The notes: a model not told the origin generated them from the letters alone. A stretch of DNA of 42,347 bases from Bacteroides sp. An322 (GCF_002161765.1 NZ_NFIN01000026.1:1-42347); one strand, 5' to 3'. Shown: positions 1 through 9,018, numbered from the stretch's first letter. Numbers and translations are program-made.

Positions 1-86
1 TATAGTTTGGTACCTTTAAAGATATAACATTTTTCCAATTGGCCTGCTGATTTCAAATTTTAAGGAGACTGTAACATTATTCTTGA

Positions 87-551
87 ATCAATTCAAAACA
101 GTTTCTTAATGGCTTTGCCAATTACATAAAACATCTGATAGAGAAATATAAAATCCAAGATCATATCCAATTTTTAGGCTTATTAGATGAAACAAAAATG
201 GCAACTCAATATGCTAAAGCACATGTATTCATTTGTCCATCAGCCATTGAAAACAGCCCAAATTCGGTAGGAGAAGCACAACTAGTAGGAACTCCATGTA
301 TAGCCTCTTATGTAGGAGGTACAATGGATATGATTACAGATGGCTATACAGGATTCCTCTATAGATTCGAAGAAACAGCCATGCTGGCAAAAAAAGTATG
401 CAACCTTTTCAACAATGAAAAACTATGTAAACAAATATCTAAACAAGAAAAATCCGTTGCCCAAATCAGACATGACCAAAAGACCAATGACAAACGTTTG
501 AATGAAATATACCTATCCATATTGCATCATGATAATAAACTTGATATATAA
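87..551 (+). pseudogene. Glycosyltransferase family 4, C-terminal fragment with degraded 5' end
   Basis: The frame ending at 551 reads as the C-terminal half of a GT4 (GT-B fold) sugar transferase. It has the nucleotide-sugar-binding signature with an ENSPNSVGEA stretch and the following G-TP-I-S-GG segment. Coding similarity extends upstream of the first ATG (198): codons from 87 on still read like the linker before this domain (NYIKHLIEKYK...FLGLLDE). An in-frame TGA at 84-86 blocks further extension, and all three + frames carry stops in the first 85 bases. The N-terminal acceptor domain is therefore missing or frameshifted here. It may begin before the window, but continuity is broken. 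A short protein starting at 198 is possible but would lack half the fold. It sits at the head of a tightly packed capsule gene run and overlaps the next gene. Confidence 0.6.
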
Positions 552-1137
552 ATCCTTACGGAGAATCTATAATTATATCTGCCAAATAACTGATCATTTA
601 ATCTGTTGGTGGCTGTTCAAGGGAAATAATGCTCACGTAAAAAGTTTCCGCACTATAGGTACCCCATATGTAATGGTAGCAATGGAAGGAAAACTGCTCA
701 TCGGAAATAATTTCTCCATGAACAATGGTATTAAAGGAAATCCCATCGGTTGTTACAGCAAATGTACATTTTTCGTAGACAGAAATGCTACACTTATTAT
801 TGGAAACAATGTGGGTATTTCACAAACAGCATTAATTTGCCATAAAAGCATTACTATTGGGAATTTCGTAAAGATCGGAGGAGGAGTAAAAATCTATGAT
901 ACTGATTTTCATTCTTTAAATTCTAAGATTCGGAAAAGTAAAGACGATTTAAATAATAGGATTGAAAAATCTGTAATCATTCATGACAATGTATTTATAG
1001 GTGCCTATTCTATCATTCTAAAAGGAGTAGTAATAGGCGAAAATTCTATCATTGGTGCAGGATCTGTTGTGACAAAATCAATCCCCGCAAACCAAATTTG
1101 GGCAGGAAATCCGGCAAAATTCATTAGAAATATTTAA
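502..1137 (+). CDS. Hexapeptide-repeat O-acetyltransferase (left-handed beta-helix)
   Basis: This 211-aa protein (202 aa if the second ATG at 529 is used) has the imperfect hexapeptide repeats of left-handed beta-helix acyltransferases: IGNN-S, IGNNVGI, IGNFVKIGGG, then IGAYSII-KGV-IGENSIIGAGSVVTKSIP near the C-terminus. The end, WAGNPAKFI, is the usual ending of sugar O-acetyltransferases of the WcaF/CatB type. Such enzymes move acetyl groups from acetyl-CoA to sugar hydroxyls in the cytoplasm and so decorate capsule or O-antigen repeats. The start overlaps the preceding GT4 frame, so translation is probably coupled. The acceptor sugar cannot be read from the sequence. Confidence 0.8.
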   Translation: MKYTYPYCIMIINLIYKSLRRIYNYICQITDHLICWWLFKGNNAHVKSFRTIGTPYVMVAMEGKLLIGNNFSMNNGIKGNPIGCYSKCTFFVDRNATLIIGNNVGISQTALICHKSITIGNFVKIGGGVKIYDTDFHSLNSKIRKSKDDLNNRIEKSVIIHDNVFIGAYSIILKGVVIGENSIIGAGSVVTKSIPANQIWAGNPAKFIRNI

Positions 1138-1142
1138 ATATT

Positions 1143-1967
1143 ATGCAAACCATTGCAATTCTACTTACCGTCTACAACCGCAAAAAAGAAACGCTAAGCT
1201 GTTTGGACTATTTATATAAGCAACAGTCTCTAACTGATTACAGTATCGATATTTATTTAACCAACGACGGATGTACTGATGGTACTCCAGAAGCCATTAA
1301 AAAGCAATATCCAAAGGTAATTATCATAAAAGGAGACGGCAATCTGTTTTGGAACAGAGGAATGTACACGGCTTGGAAGAAAGCAGCAGAAACCAAAGAC
1401 TACGACTTCTATCTTTGGCTAAATGATGATACTTTTACATATCCCAACATGTTAGCAAGTCTACTAAAATCTTCCAAAAGCAAAAACGATAAAGCCATCA
1501 TAGTAGGAGCTACACAATCAGTTAATCACAATAAAATCACATACGGAGGACGGTTGGATAACGGGAAAATTCCGATACCCAACGGAACATTGACCGAAGT
1601 CACTCATTTCAACGGAAACATTGTTTTAATTCCTCAATATGTATATCATATTTTAGGTAATCTAGACTATTACTTTACCCATAGTAAAGGAGACTTTGAT
1701 TATGGACTGAGAGCCCAAAAGAAAGGAATCAAAATGTTTCAAGTTGGAGAAGTTCTTGGAGAATGTGATTTACATGAAACACTCGATAAATGGTGCGACC
1801 CTGATATTCCTTTCAAACAAAGATGGAAAGCTTTACATCGCCCTAATGGTATGCCACCCAAAGAAACTTTCCATTTAGAAAAAAGACATTATGGATTAAT
1901 AACCGCCTTATTTCATTATTGCACCATTTATTTGAGATGTATATTCCCACAAATATGGATAAAATGA
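1143..1967 (+). CDS. Glycosyltransferase family 2 (GT-A)
   Basis: This 274-aa protein is typical in length for a single-domain GT2. The N-terminus (residues 3-12, IAILLTVYNR) opens the GT-A nucleotide-binding fold. A TNDGCTDGT segment near residue 42 corresponds to the usual DDGSxD motif, and LNDD near residue 97 is the metal-binding DxD equivalent. GDGNLFWNRGM resembles the rhamnosyltransferase-like GT2 branch. It would add one sugar from an activated donor to the lipid-linked repeat unit on the cytoplasmic face. It starts 5 nt after the acetyltransferase stop, consistent with one operon. Donor and linkage are unknown. Confidence 0.85.
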   Translation: MQTIAILLTVYNRKKETLSCLDYLYKQQSLTDYSIDIYLTNDGCTDGTPEAIKKQYPKVIIIKGDGNLFWNRGMYTAWKKAAETKDYDFYLWLNDDTFTYPNMLASLLKSSKSKNDKAIIVGATQSVNHNKITYGGRLDNGKIPIPNGTLTEVTHFNGNIVLIPQYVYHILGNLDYYFTHSKGDFDYGLRAQKKGIKMFQVGEVLGECDLHETLDKWCDPDIPFKQRWKALHRPNGMPPKETFHLEKRHYGLITALFHYCTIYLRCIFPQIWIK

Positions 1968-2001
1968 TATTATCCTAAACTTTTAGTTTTATTACGATAA
2001 T

Positions 2002-3108
2002 ATGAATAAGCCTAAAGCGTTAGTTTTTTACCAATATCTTCCCCCATGGAGAATTGATGTATTTAATGAAATGGGGAAATATTACGATATGACAATAGCC
2101 TTCACTAATGCCGAATGTGAAGGATTTACCTATAATAGAAAAGAGTTATTAGGAAAGCTGAAAAACATAAAAACAATTTTCCTCAATAAAGGACTTAAGA
2201 TTGGAAATCGCCCACTTAGATGGGGGATTTTCAAACTAATTAAGTCCGAAAAGCCCGATGTCGTTTTTTCTCATGAATATTCACCTACTAGTATTTTAGT
2301 TGCATTATATAAACAATTAGGAATCTTCCACTATAAATATTATCTGACAACTTCTGATAATACGCAAATGGCAGAATCATCATCTGGTCTGAAAGCTAAG
2401 GCTAGAAGTTATGTTTTAAATCATAGTGATGGACTTATCGTATATAGTGATGCTGTAAAACAATGGTATAAAAAACATTTCAAACAGTTAAAAATCGAAA
2501 TTTGCCCCAATATACAAGATCCGGATTCATTATTATCATACAGAAAAGACTTCTCTAAAATACACGAGAGGTATAAAAGACAATTCAAACTAGAAGGTAA
2601 GAATATCATTCTGTTTATGGGGAGATTAGTTGAAGTGAAAGGGCTTGACCTATTATTAAATGCCTTTGCGAAGTCACAAATAAATGATTACGTCTTGGTG
2701 ATAGTAGGGGAAGGCAGATTAAAAGAAAAACTGATAGAACAATCCCAGCAACTAAACATCCATAATAAAGTTATATTTGCCGGGTTCTATTCAGGAGTTG
2801 ATCTATATGCATGGTATGACTTAGCAAACTTTTTCATCCTTCCAAGCAGGTATGAACCGTTTGGAGCTGTAGTAAATGAAGCTTTAGTTTATGGTTGCCC
2901 AGTAATTGCCAGTAAATATATTGGAGCTGTTGATTTTATTACACAAAACAACGGAAAGCTATTCGACCCACTGAATGAAAAAGAATTTATAACAACATTA
3001 CAATCCATATGTAAAAAATACAAGACAATTCCTATGAGTAAAATCAACTTAATGCCTTGTACATTTAATGAGTACGTCTCAGCCTTCTACAAAATAAATC
3101 AGCAATGA
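2002..3108 (+). CDS. Glycosyltransferase family 4 (GT-B)
   Basis: This 368-aa protein is full length for a GT4 enzyme. The C-terminal Rossmann domain carries FMGRLVEVKGLDLLL at about residue 205, VIVGEG about 30 residues later, and the donor-binding E-x7-E signature (EPFGAVVNE, about residue 285) followed by ALVYGCPVIAS. The N-terminal half is the acceptor-binding domain. It is expected to transfer a hexose or similar sugar to the growing polysaccharide unit. The gene ends in an ATGA overlap with the next gene, a strong operon signal. The surrounding DNA is AT-rich, as is common for capsule loci acquired by transfer. Confidence 0.87.
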   Translation: MNKPKALVFYQYLPPWRIDVFNEMGKYYDMTIAFTNAECEGFTYNRKELLGKLKNIKTIFLNKGLKIGNRPLRWGIFKLIKSEKPDVVFSHEYSPTSILVALYKQLGIFHYKYYLTTSDNTQMAESSSGLKAKARSYVLNHSDGLIVYSDAVKQWYKKHFKQLKIEICPNIQDPDSLLSYRKDFSKIHERYKRQFKLEGKNIILFMGRLVEVKGLDLLLNAFAKSQINDYVLVIVGEGRLKEKLIEQSQQLNIHNKVIFAGFYSGVDLYAWYDLANFFILPSRYEPFGAVVNEALVYGCPVIASKYIGAVDFITQNNGKLFDPLNEKEFITTLQSICKKYKTIPMSKINLMPCTFNEYVSAFYKINQQ

Positions 3109-3668
3109 AAATTGACTATCACAACATGCCGCAAGGCTCCAGCAAAACAAAATTTGCCTTACGATATATCATGAACATAATACGGACGTGGTATTTGTTC
3201 CACATAAAATACCCTTGGGTGAAATACAATGGTTTTATACGCGTGATGCCGCATACAACTTTTGCAAAGGGCATGAAAATTAAGATTGGACATAATGTGC
3301 AATTCGGACCTTATTGCAACATTGCTACAGATGTCACATTTGGGAACAATATTCTTATGGCAGGAAGAGTCTGCTTCGTAGGAAAAAATGACCATCAATT
3401 TCAAGTTCCAAGACTATTAATATGGAATAGCCAAAGAGGAAATAACGGAATAACAATCATTGAAGATGACGTTTGGATTGGTCATAACTCAACCATTGTA
3501 GGTGGGCTTACTATAGGCAAAGGCTCCATCATTGCCGCCGGTGCCGTAGTCACCCAAAACATCCCTCCCTGTGAAATTTGGGGTGGTGTACCAGCGAAAA
3601 AAATAAAAAATAGGTTTAAATCAGCGGAAGATACACACGAGCATTTGAATTTCTTAAATACTTTATAA
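3105..3668 (+). CDS. Acyltransferase, left-handed beta-helix (LbH) family
   Basis: This 187-aa protein has LbH hexapeptide repeats in its centre and C-terminal half (IGHNVQFGPYCNI, VTFGNNILM, IEDDVWIGHNSTIVGGLTIGKGSIIAAGAVVTQNIP) and ends in a WGGVPAKKIK tail typical of sugar O-acetyltransferases. A catalytic His is plausible in the IGHNS segment. It is the second acetyltransferase of the cluster, so the polymer may carry two acetylated positions. It starts in a 4-nt ATGA overlap with the upstream GT4, and the next GT2 begins two bases after its stop. Confidence 0.8.
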   Translation: MKIDYHNMPQGSSKTKFALRYIMNIIRTWYLFHIKYPWVKYNGFIRVMPHTTFAKGMKIKIGHNVQFGPYCNIATDVTFGNNILMAGRVCFVGKNDHQFQVPRLLIWNSQRGNNGITIIEDDVWIGHNSTIVGGLTIGKGSIIAAGAVVTQNIPPCEIWGGVPAKKIKNRFKSAEDTHEHLNFLNTL

Positions 3669-3669
3669 T

Positions 3670-4307
3670 ATGAACTATAAACTAAGTATTATATTACCTT
3701 GCTATAATATAGGGAAATATATAGACAAATGTATTACGTCTATCCTTTTACAGGAATCCATTAACAAAAAAACGACACAAAGCATTATTAATCAATCATT
3801 TGAAATAATAATTATTGATGATGGAAGTACTGATAATTTACCCCAACTATGCCGCAAGTGGACACAAAACGAAAATATTACATTCATCCATTATGAAAAT
3901 TCCGGTGTCTCAACAGCTAGGAACAGAGGTATTTATCACGCAAAAGGAGAATACATTTGGTTCATCGATCCAGATGATTATATTACGCCAAATGCTTTAA
4001 GTATAATATTTAAACAACTAGAAGACAATCCTGATTTACTGTTGTTCAACTTTAATATCTTGTTTGAGAAGAACAATTCAACAACTACTATAAAGAATTT
4101 TCTGACAAACAGTTCAGAAGTTAAAATTATAAACGACAAACAATTAATTAGAGATTACATTCCTTATATAATCGGTTACTCACAAGACAATATAAACCGA
4201 ATGTATAAAGGGATGAAAATACAAACAAAAGATGGATTCATGCATGGTGCAGTATGGCATTACATATTCAAACGGGAAATTATCAATAAAGAGAACATTT
4301 GGTTTTC
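3670..4307 (+). pseudogene. Glycosyltransferase family 2, 5' part (interrupted by IS)
   Basis: The first 212 codons or so encode the catalytic half of a GT2 enzyme: LSIILPCYNIGKYIDKC at the start, IIIDDGSTDN (donor binding) at about residue 50, GVSTARNRGI, and FIDPDDY (DxD) at about residue 100. Homology stops at WFS near 4307, where the left inverted repeat of an insertion sequence begins. Readthrough into the IS would add about 40 foreign residues and end at 4428. The remainder of the gene is found beyond the IS at 6161-6626. The product is almost certainly inactive, so the polysaccharide made by this strain may lack a sugar or branch. Confidence 0.85.
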
Positions 4308-4443
4308 GAGGGTGTGTCAAAATGATGCATCCTCTTTTCGTTATATAATCATCGGTTTCTCATTTTTCATAGAGTATGATTTCTATATTTCCGTATTATC
4401 CCTATCTCCATGCTTTCAAGTAGTATAATCGGCTGTAGATGGC

Positions 4444-6045
4444 TTATGCCACTCTTATATTTTGATAATTTTTGTCTGTCATCTTCTGATTTTTGATTTT
4501 AGCACACATTTTCTTTATATTAAAAGCAATGGCAAAGAAGGCAAAGTCCATTGTGACCTTGTCTTTTCCAAAATGCCTGAACCTTTTGTATCCCATGTCG
4601 TATTTTATTTGTCCAAAGACAGCTTCAGGTTCTATGCATCTTTGCCTTCTATGTTTTATGCCTTTCTCTGAGGTAAGTCTTTCACGCGCTTTTTGTTTAT
4701 ATTCTTTCAGCCTGTGATTGACTTCTATGGTACGTCTTTGTGATTTTGATCTGAAACACATACATCTGAGAGGACATCCCTCACATCTTGCAACACTATA
4801 GGCGATACTTTCTGTAACATATCCACTTTCAGTTCTAGAATGCCGTACACCTGTCCGCTCCATGTGTTGCCCCATGGGACAAACATAATAGTCTTTCTCC
4901 TTGTTATAATACAGGTTTTCCTGTTTGAAAGGATTTGTCACATATTTGTCTGCTCTCTGCTCCTTATGAAAGAAATTGTACTTGACATATGCCTCTATTC
5001 CGTTTTCGTCCATAAAGCGATAGTTCTCTTCCGAACCATAACCGGAATCGGTAACATCTTCTAATGGGAAACGGTTGTAACGTTCATGAAACGAATTTTC
5101 GAACGGGATCAATGTAAGAGTGTCTGTAGGATTTGGGAAGAGTCCAAAATCGAGCATAAACTGGTTTTCGGTTCCGATTTGTAGGTTATATCCCGGTTTT
5201 AATTGCCCGTTCCCCATAGGGTCTTCCTTCATATGCATAAATGTAGCATCAGGATCTGTTTTGGAATAAGAATTCCGTTTGCCTAGTATTTTCATGTGCA
5301 TGTTATATTCGGCAAGTTTGTCACGTTGTGACTCCAATTGTCTGATTTGCCTTGCCTTTTGTTTATTTGCTTTCTTCTCTTCCTTATCCGATGTGGTTTG
5401 GGCATTCTCAAGAGAGGCTTTTAACTCTGATATCATATCCGTCAGCATGGAAGGGGTAAACTCGGTAGCAGTATTTTCAATGCAGGCATTATCCTGTGCC
5501 ACGACATCATCAATTTGTTGTAGAAGAATACGTATCTTCTCAAGAAGCCTGGTGCGGTTACGTTCTACGTTCTTACGCCATACAAATGTGTATCTGTTGG
5601 CTTTTGATTCAATCTTTGTGCCGTCAATATATTCAACATCAAGACTTATGAATCCTTTGGATGCAAGGATGAGGACTATTTGTGTGAATATTCCGTTTAT
5701 CTCATCCTTGACACGGTTACGGAAACGGTTTATAGTCCGGTAATCCGGCTTCTCATAACCGGCAAGCCAAATGAAATGAATGTCACGCAGCAGGGATTTT
5801 TCTATCTTACGACAGGAATAGATATTGTTCATATAGGCATACAAAACAGCTTTAAGCATCATTCGTGGGTGATAGGGAGAACGGCCCAGCTCTTTGTATA
5901 ACTTGTGAAAGGAACTGAGGTCAAGGTTATCTACCATAGCATTCAGGATGCGTACAGGATCGTCTGATGGAATATTTTCATCTATCCGCTGAGGAAAAAG
6001 GACGATTTGGTTGGGATTGTAAGAACGAAAATGTATCTTTGCCAT
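4444..6045 (-). CDS. IS1182-family DDE transposase
   Basis: The ATG at 6045 (MAKIHFRSYN) gives 533 aa; an upstream extension to 6165 would run through the terminal repeat and is rejected. The N-terminal domain (about 10-110) is the DUF772-like region with a PYHPRMMLKA helix and the YRTINRFR motif. The DDE catalytic residues are probably D141 (YIDGTKIE), D333 (VTDSGYG) and E474 (EPEAVFGQIK). A cysteine cluster (C389, C421, C424, C428, C430) lies between the second D and the E, as in this family. A charged helical insertion occupies about 165-250. The gene looks intact, so the element may be active. Confidence 0.92.
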   Translation of the reverse strand: MAKIHFRSYNPNQIVLFPQRIDENIPSDDPVRILNAMVDNLDLSSFHKLYKELGRSPYHPRMMLKAVLYAYMNNIYSCRKIEKSLLRDIHFIWLAGYEKPDYRTINRFRNRVKDEINGIFTQIVLILASKGFISLDVEYIDGTKIESKANRYTFVWRKNVERNRTRLLEKIRILLQQIDDVVAQDNACIENTATEFTPSMLTDMISELKASLENAQTTSDKEEKKANKQKARQIRQLESQRDKLAEYNMHMKILGKRNSYSKTDPDATFMHMKEDPMGNGQLKPGYNLQIGTENQFMLDFGLFPNPTDTLTLIPFENSFHERYNRFPLEDVTDSGYGSEENYRFMDENGIEAYVKYNFFHKEQRADKYVTNPFKQENLYYNKEKDYYVCPMGQHMERTGVRHSRTESGYVTESIAYSVARCEGCPLRCMCFRSKSQRRTIEVNHRLKEYKQKARERLTSEKGIKHRRQRCIEPEAVFGQIKYDMGYKRFRHFGKDKVTMDFAFFAIAFNIKKMCAKIKNQKMTDKNYQNIRVA

Positions 6046-6089
6046 ATTAGTTTTGATTATGCTTAAAGATACAAAATCTTTAGGACATA

Positions 6090-6123
6090 ACAAAGCCTCG
6101 GCTTGGGAAAGTCGAGGCTTTGT
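6090..6123. repeat. Perfect 11-bp hairpin inside the IS, upstream of the transposase start
   Basis: Bases 6090-6100 (ACAAAGCCTCG) pair exactly with 6113-6123 (CGAGGCTTTGT), leaving a 12-nt loop. It lies between the right IS end and the transposase ATG at 6045, so any transcript entering from outside would fold here before the start codon. Many insertion sequences use such hairpins to block impinging transcription or translation. No strong U-run follows on the - strand, so simple intrinsic termination is uncertain. Confidence 0.6.
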
Positions 6124-6160
6124 CATAAAAAAAAGAGGGCATGCATTTTGACACATCCTC

Positions 6161-6626
6161 CACAATGTTTACTCTACAATATTTATGCTATGTAAACAGA
6201 ATGAAAGCACTCCCCTACAGTTTATACAACTATATGTTCAGATCATCAGGCTCCATGCATGGTATATTAGCAAATGCTGAAAACTTATTCCAATCTAAAA
6301 TACATCTTGCTGAAGAAAGGGAGAGAATTAACTCTTTGTACAAAACAAAGCACCAAGTCGATTTGAGACGTTACTATGCAGGTTCATTATTACTTTCTGC
6401 TTTAGAACTAGGAATCAAGTTATCCAAACAATGGCGCAACATAAAATTATTCAAACAATACTCTAATAACCAAATTGTCAGAAAAGCAATTAATTCAATC
6501 ACTACACAGCATGCCCCTTTAAAGTTTAAAATACCTATCATATTATTAAAGAAAAAACAATACAATATACTCTACGCTATATTTTTCTTATTAAATAAGA
6601 TTGGTTATCAAACCAAAATTCATTAA
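6161..6626 (+). pseudogene. Glycosyltransferase family 2, 3' part (interrupted by IS)
   Basis: This segment continues the GT2 broken at 4307. It begins with TMFTLQYLCYV and continues through LPYSLYNYMFRSSGSM, the conserved post-catalytic region of capsule GT2 proteins, then about 100 C-terminal residues. An ATG at 6141 lies within the IS inverted repeat and could start a short protein lacking the whole GT-A catalytic domain. In intact relatives an E-D pair usually precedes the TMFT-like segment; here the residues before it come from the junction, so a few codons may have been lost. The stop TAA overlaps the next ATG by one base. Confidence 0.8.
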
Positions 6627-7879
6627 TGGCTATGCTATCCATCCTTATCAACGCATACGCCTGCTCCCCCAATATGGGAAGCGAGCCCGGAATGGCGTGG
6701 AACTGGTGCGTGAACCTTGCCAATCATTGTGAACTGCACATCATCACCGAAGGTGAGTTCCGTGACAAAATAGAAGCAGTACTCCCTGCCCTGCCCCAAG
6801 GTAAGAACATGCACTTCTACTATAATCCTGTATCGGAAGAAATCAGAAAAATGTGCTGGAATCAGGGGGACTGGCGGTTCTATAAGTATTATCGGGAATG
6901 GCAATGGAAAACGTATGAGATGGCAAAAGACATCTGCCAACATACGCACATCGACATACTACACCAACTGAACATGATCGGTTTCCGTGAGCCGGGATAC
7001 TTGTGGAAAATTCCAAAAATTCCTTTTGTCTGGGGACCCATCGGAGGACTAAAGCAATTTCCGGAAGCATATCTGAAAGACGCAGGTTTGAAAATGAAAC
7101 TGTTTAATAAGCTGAAGAACAGAATCAATATCTATCAGATAAAACATGACAAAAGAGTGACAGAAGCCCTGCACCATGCCTCTTTACTTATCAGCTCCAT
7201 TCCCGATTCATATAAATCCATAAAGAAATACCAACATCTGGAATCTGTCATTATCCCCGAAACAGGATGTTTCCCTTCGGAAGACCTATCTGCCGAACGT
7301 TTCGACTCAAAAGAATTTCATGCAATGTGGGTGGGAAAATTTGATTTCAGAAAACAATTGCCATTAGCTTTACGGGCAATCGCTGAAACGAAGAACCATA
7401 ATATCATATTGGATGTTTATGGTACGGGAAATGAAGAACAAATATTCTCAGCCAAACAGCTTGCTGCAGAACTTGGTATTGAAAAACAAATCGTATGGCA
7501 TGGAAATCAGCCCAACCGCATAGTAATGGATGCGATGAGAAAGACCCAAGTCTTCTTCTTCACCAGCATAAGCGAAGATACGTCTACTGTGGTATTGGAA
7601 GCCATCAGTAACCGTCTGCCTGTACTCTGTTTCAATGCCTGTGGCATGGCAGCCGTCATTGACAAAAAAGTCGGACAAACGGTTGAACTTTCCAATCCGC
7701 AGCAATCCATCTATGATTTTGCAACAACCTTGAACTGCTTTGAAAAGGACAGGAATTTATTGAAAGAATGCTCACAAAACTGCAAAGCCAGACAACAGGA
7801 ACTCTCATGGGAAAACAAAGCCAAACAAATGGTGGAACTTTATCAAAAAACAATAGAACAATATGACCAAAAAAAATAA
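6626..7879 (+). CDS. Glycosyltransferase family 4
   Basis: This 417-aa protein starts LSILINAYACSPNMGSEPGMAWNW, the typical opening of a GT4 subgroup. The segment GFREPGYLWKI..PFVWGPIGG lies at about residue 120-140. The C-terminal donor-binding domain shows WVGKFDFRKQLPLAL, LDVYGTGNE and TSISEDTSTVVLEAIS. It would transfer a sugar to the lipid-linked capsule unit. The start overlaps the stop of the broken GT2 by one base. The region is less AT-rich than its neighbours on both sides, suggesting mosaic assembly of the locus. The last 17 bases overlap the start of the AbiC-like gene. Confidence 0.87.
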   Translation: MAMLSILINAYACSPNMGSEPGMAWNWCVNLANHCELHIITEGEFRDKIEAVLPALPQGKNMHFYYNPVSEEIRKMCWNQGDWRFYKYYREWQWKTYEMAKDICQHTHIDILHQLNMIGFREPGYLWKIPKIPFVWGPIGGLKQFPEAYLKDAGLKMKLFNKLKNRINIYQIKHDKRVTEALHHASLLISSIPDSYKSIKKYQHLESVIIPETGCFPSEDLSAERFDSKEFHAMWVGKFDFRKQLPLALRAIAETKNHNIILDVYGTGNEEQIFSAKQLAAELGIEKQIVWHGNQPNRIVMDAMRKTQVFFFTSISEDTSTVVLEAISNRLPVLCFNACGMAAVIDKKVGQTVELSNPQQSIYDFATTLNCFEKDRNLLKECSQNCKARQQELSWENKAKQMVELYQKTIEQYDQKK

Positions 7880-8948
7880 TTCAAAAATAACAACTATACT
7901 AATCTATTTATCCTTCATTCTTGTCGTATTTAGCTTTATAGCTCCTGTCATATTCACCCGTGATAGCATTTTCCCTGAAATAGATTTTACAAATAAAGGA
8001 GAAATTGGTGATACGATAGGCGGTATCATGAACCCATTTATAGCTATAGCAGGAGTCATAACTACCTTTCTTGCTTTTTTAATGCAAGTAAGAGCCAACA
8101 GAATTCAAAGAGAACAATTTTTGGTTTCACTACAAAATGAAAACAGGAAAGAAGAAATGGATAGTTTTTATAACCTGCAAATCTTAAAACTTGATTTAGA
8201 TAATATCATCAATAATATTACCTCAAACATCAATAGCCTGGATGAATTCATTCAAGAGACAAGACAGAATCCTTATGCAATGTGTAGGCTGAACAGGACT
8301 TCACTTAAACATTATGACAGAATAAGGCAAATCCCTAGAAAGATGGTATTCAGAGGTTTTCAACTTTACATAAGTCCCATTAATAAAGAATGGACAAAAA
8401 AGTTTAATCAATTATACAACGCAATAGATTTTGCTTCAGATGGTTTTGAGAATATTTATGCTATTGAGAAACATCATCAAGATGAATGTTTCAGCATAAA
8501 AATTCAAATAAAAGAAGAACTTATTGAAGTTGAAAGAAAAGGTGAAATAATCCTTAGTTCTATGGATAACTTTCCAAACAAAGACTTTAAGCATAATGTC
8601 AGTCTGCTACTTACAGAATATGAGGAAGAGCTTAAAAACAGTAATGACGAAAGAAAAGAAGGCAACTTCTTACGCATCAAAGAAATACTCACCAAATTTA
8701 TATGGAGCGTACAATATAACACAGGAGTCAAAAATTGTTATGATACTGAATATAAATACATTGAAAAAGTCACAAACATCATCAAAAAATTGAATGATAT
8801 AGAACAAGGTACCAGTCAACTCATCCCGAATCTTGAACTATTTAAAAATAACATGTATGACAAAACAGATTCCTGTGTAAACAAAATTAAAGAAATAAAT
8901 AACCTGATAGACCAAGCTATACAAAAAACAAATAAACACTCTCTATAA
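7863..8948 (+). CDS. Putative phage abortive infection protein (PutAbiC-like), membrane bound
   Basis: This 361-aa protein has two N-terminal membrane helices (about 9-31 and 51-73) separated by a KGEIGDTIGGIMNPFIAI segment. The GDTIGGI motif followed by the second helix and a cytoplasmic helical region starting FYNLQILKLD is the pattern of the PutAbiC family, linked to abortive infection in lactococci. The remaining 270 residues are soluble, charged and helix-rich with no catalytic motif I can name. It overlaps the GT4 gene by 17 nt, so it is probably expressed with the capsule operon. It lies directly upstream of the ATPase/nuclease pair. Family assignment is fairly secure; function in defence is inferred. 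Confidence 0.75.
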   Translation: MTKKNNSKITTILIYLSFILVVFSFIAPVIFTRDSIFPEIDFTNKGEIGDTIGGIMNPFIAIAGVITTFLAFLMQVRANRIQREQFLVSLQNENRKEEMDSFYNLQILKLDLDNIINNITSNINSLDEFIQETRQNPYAMCRLNRTSLKHYDRIRQIPRKMVFRGFQLYISPINKEWTKKFNQLYNAIDFASDGFENIYAIEKHHQDECFSIKIQIKEELIEVERKGEIILSSMDNFPNKDFKHNVSLLLTEYEEELKNSNDERKEGNFLRIKEILTKFIWSVQYNTGVKNCYDTEYKYIEKVTNIIKKLNDIEQGTSQLIPNLELFKNNMYDKTDSCVNKIKEINNLIDQAIQKTNKHSL

Positions 8949-8987
8949 CAAAAGTCCCAAAAGTTCCAAAAACTCAGACACTCAAAT

Positions 8988-9018
8988 TTTGATTTATAAT
9001 AAAAGATGCCTATCTTTG
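8988..9018 (+). promoter_or_regulatory. Bacteroidetes-type promoter for the ATPase/nuclease cassette
   Basis: TTTG at 8988-8991 and TATCTTTG at 9011-9018 are separated by 19 nt, matching the TTTG / TAnnTTTG consensus for the Bacteroidetes primary sigma factor. Transcription would start near 9025, just before the ATG at 9040 or 9046. The site lies in the gap after the AbiC-like gene. Confidence 0.75.

Larger units (their letters stand above)
4308..6160. mobile_element. IS1182-family insertion sequence, complete
   Basis: The element of about 1.85 kb is bounded by near-perfect inverted repeats. The left end reads GAGGGTGTGTCAAAATG (from 4308) and the right end reads CATTTTGACACATCCTC (to 6160), with one mismatch. 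It carries one transposase gene on the - strand. The flanks show no obvious short target duplication. Removing exactly 4308-6160 rejoins the two halves of the GT2 reading frame without a frameshift, which supports these limits to within a few bases. Confidence 0.88.

Noticed and set aside
6046..6165. Upstream extension of the transposase to 6165
   Set aside because: It would run through the IS hairpin and the terminal inverted repeat. Family proteins start at a sequence like MAKIHFRSYN.
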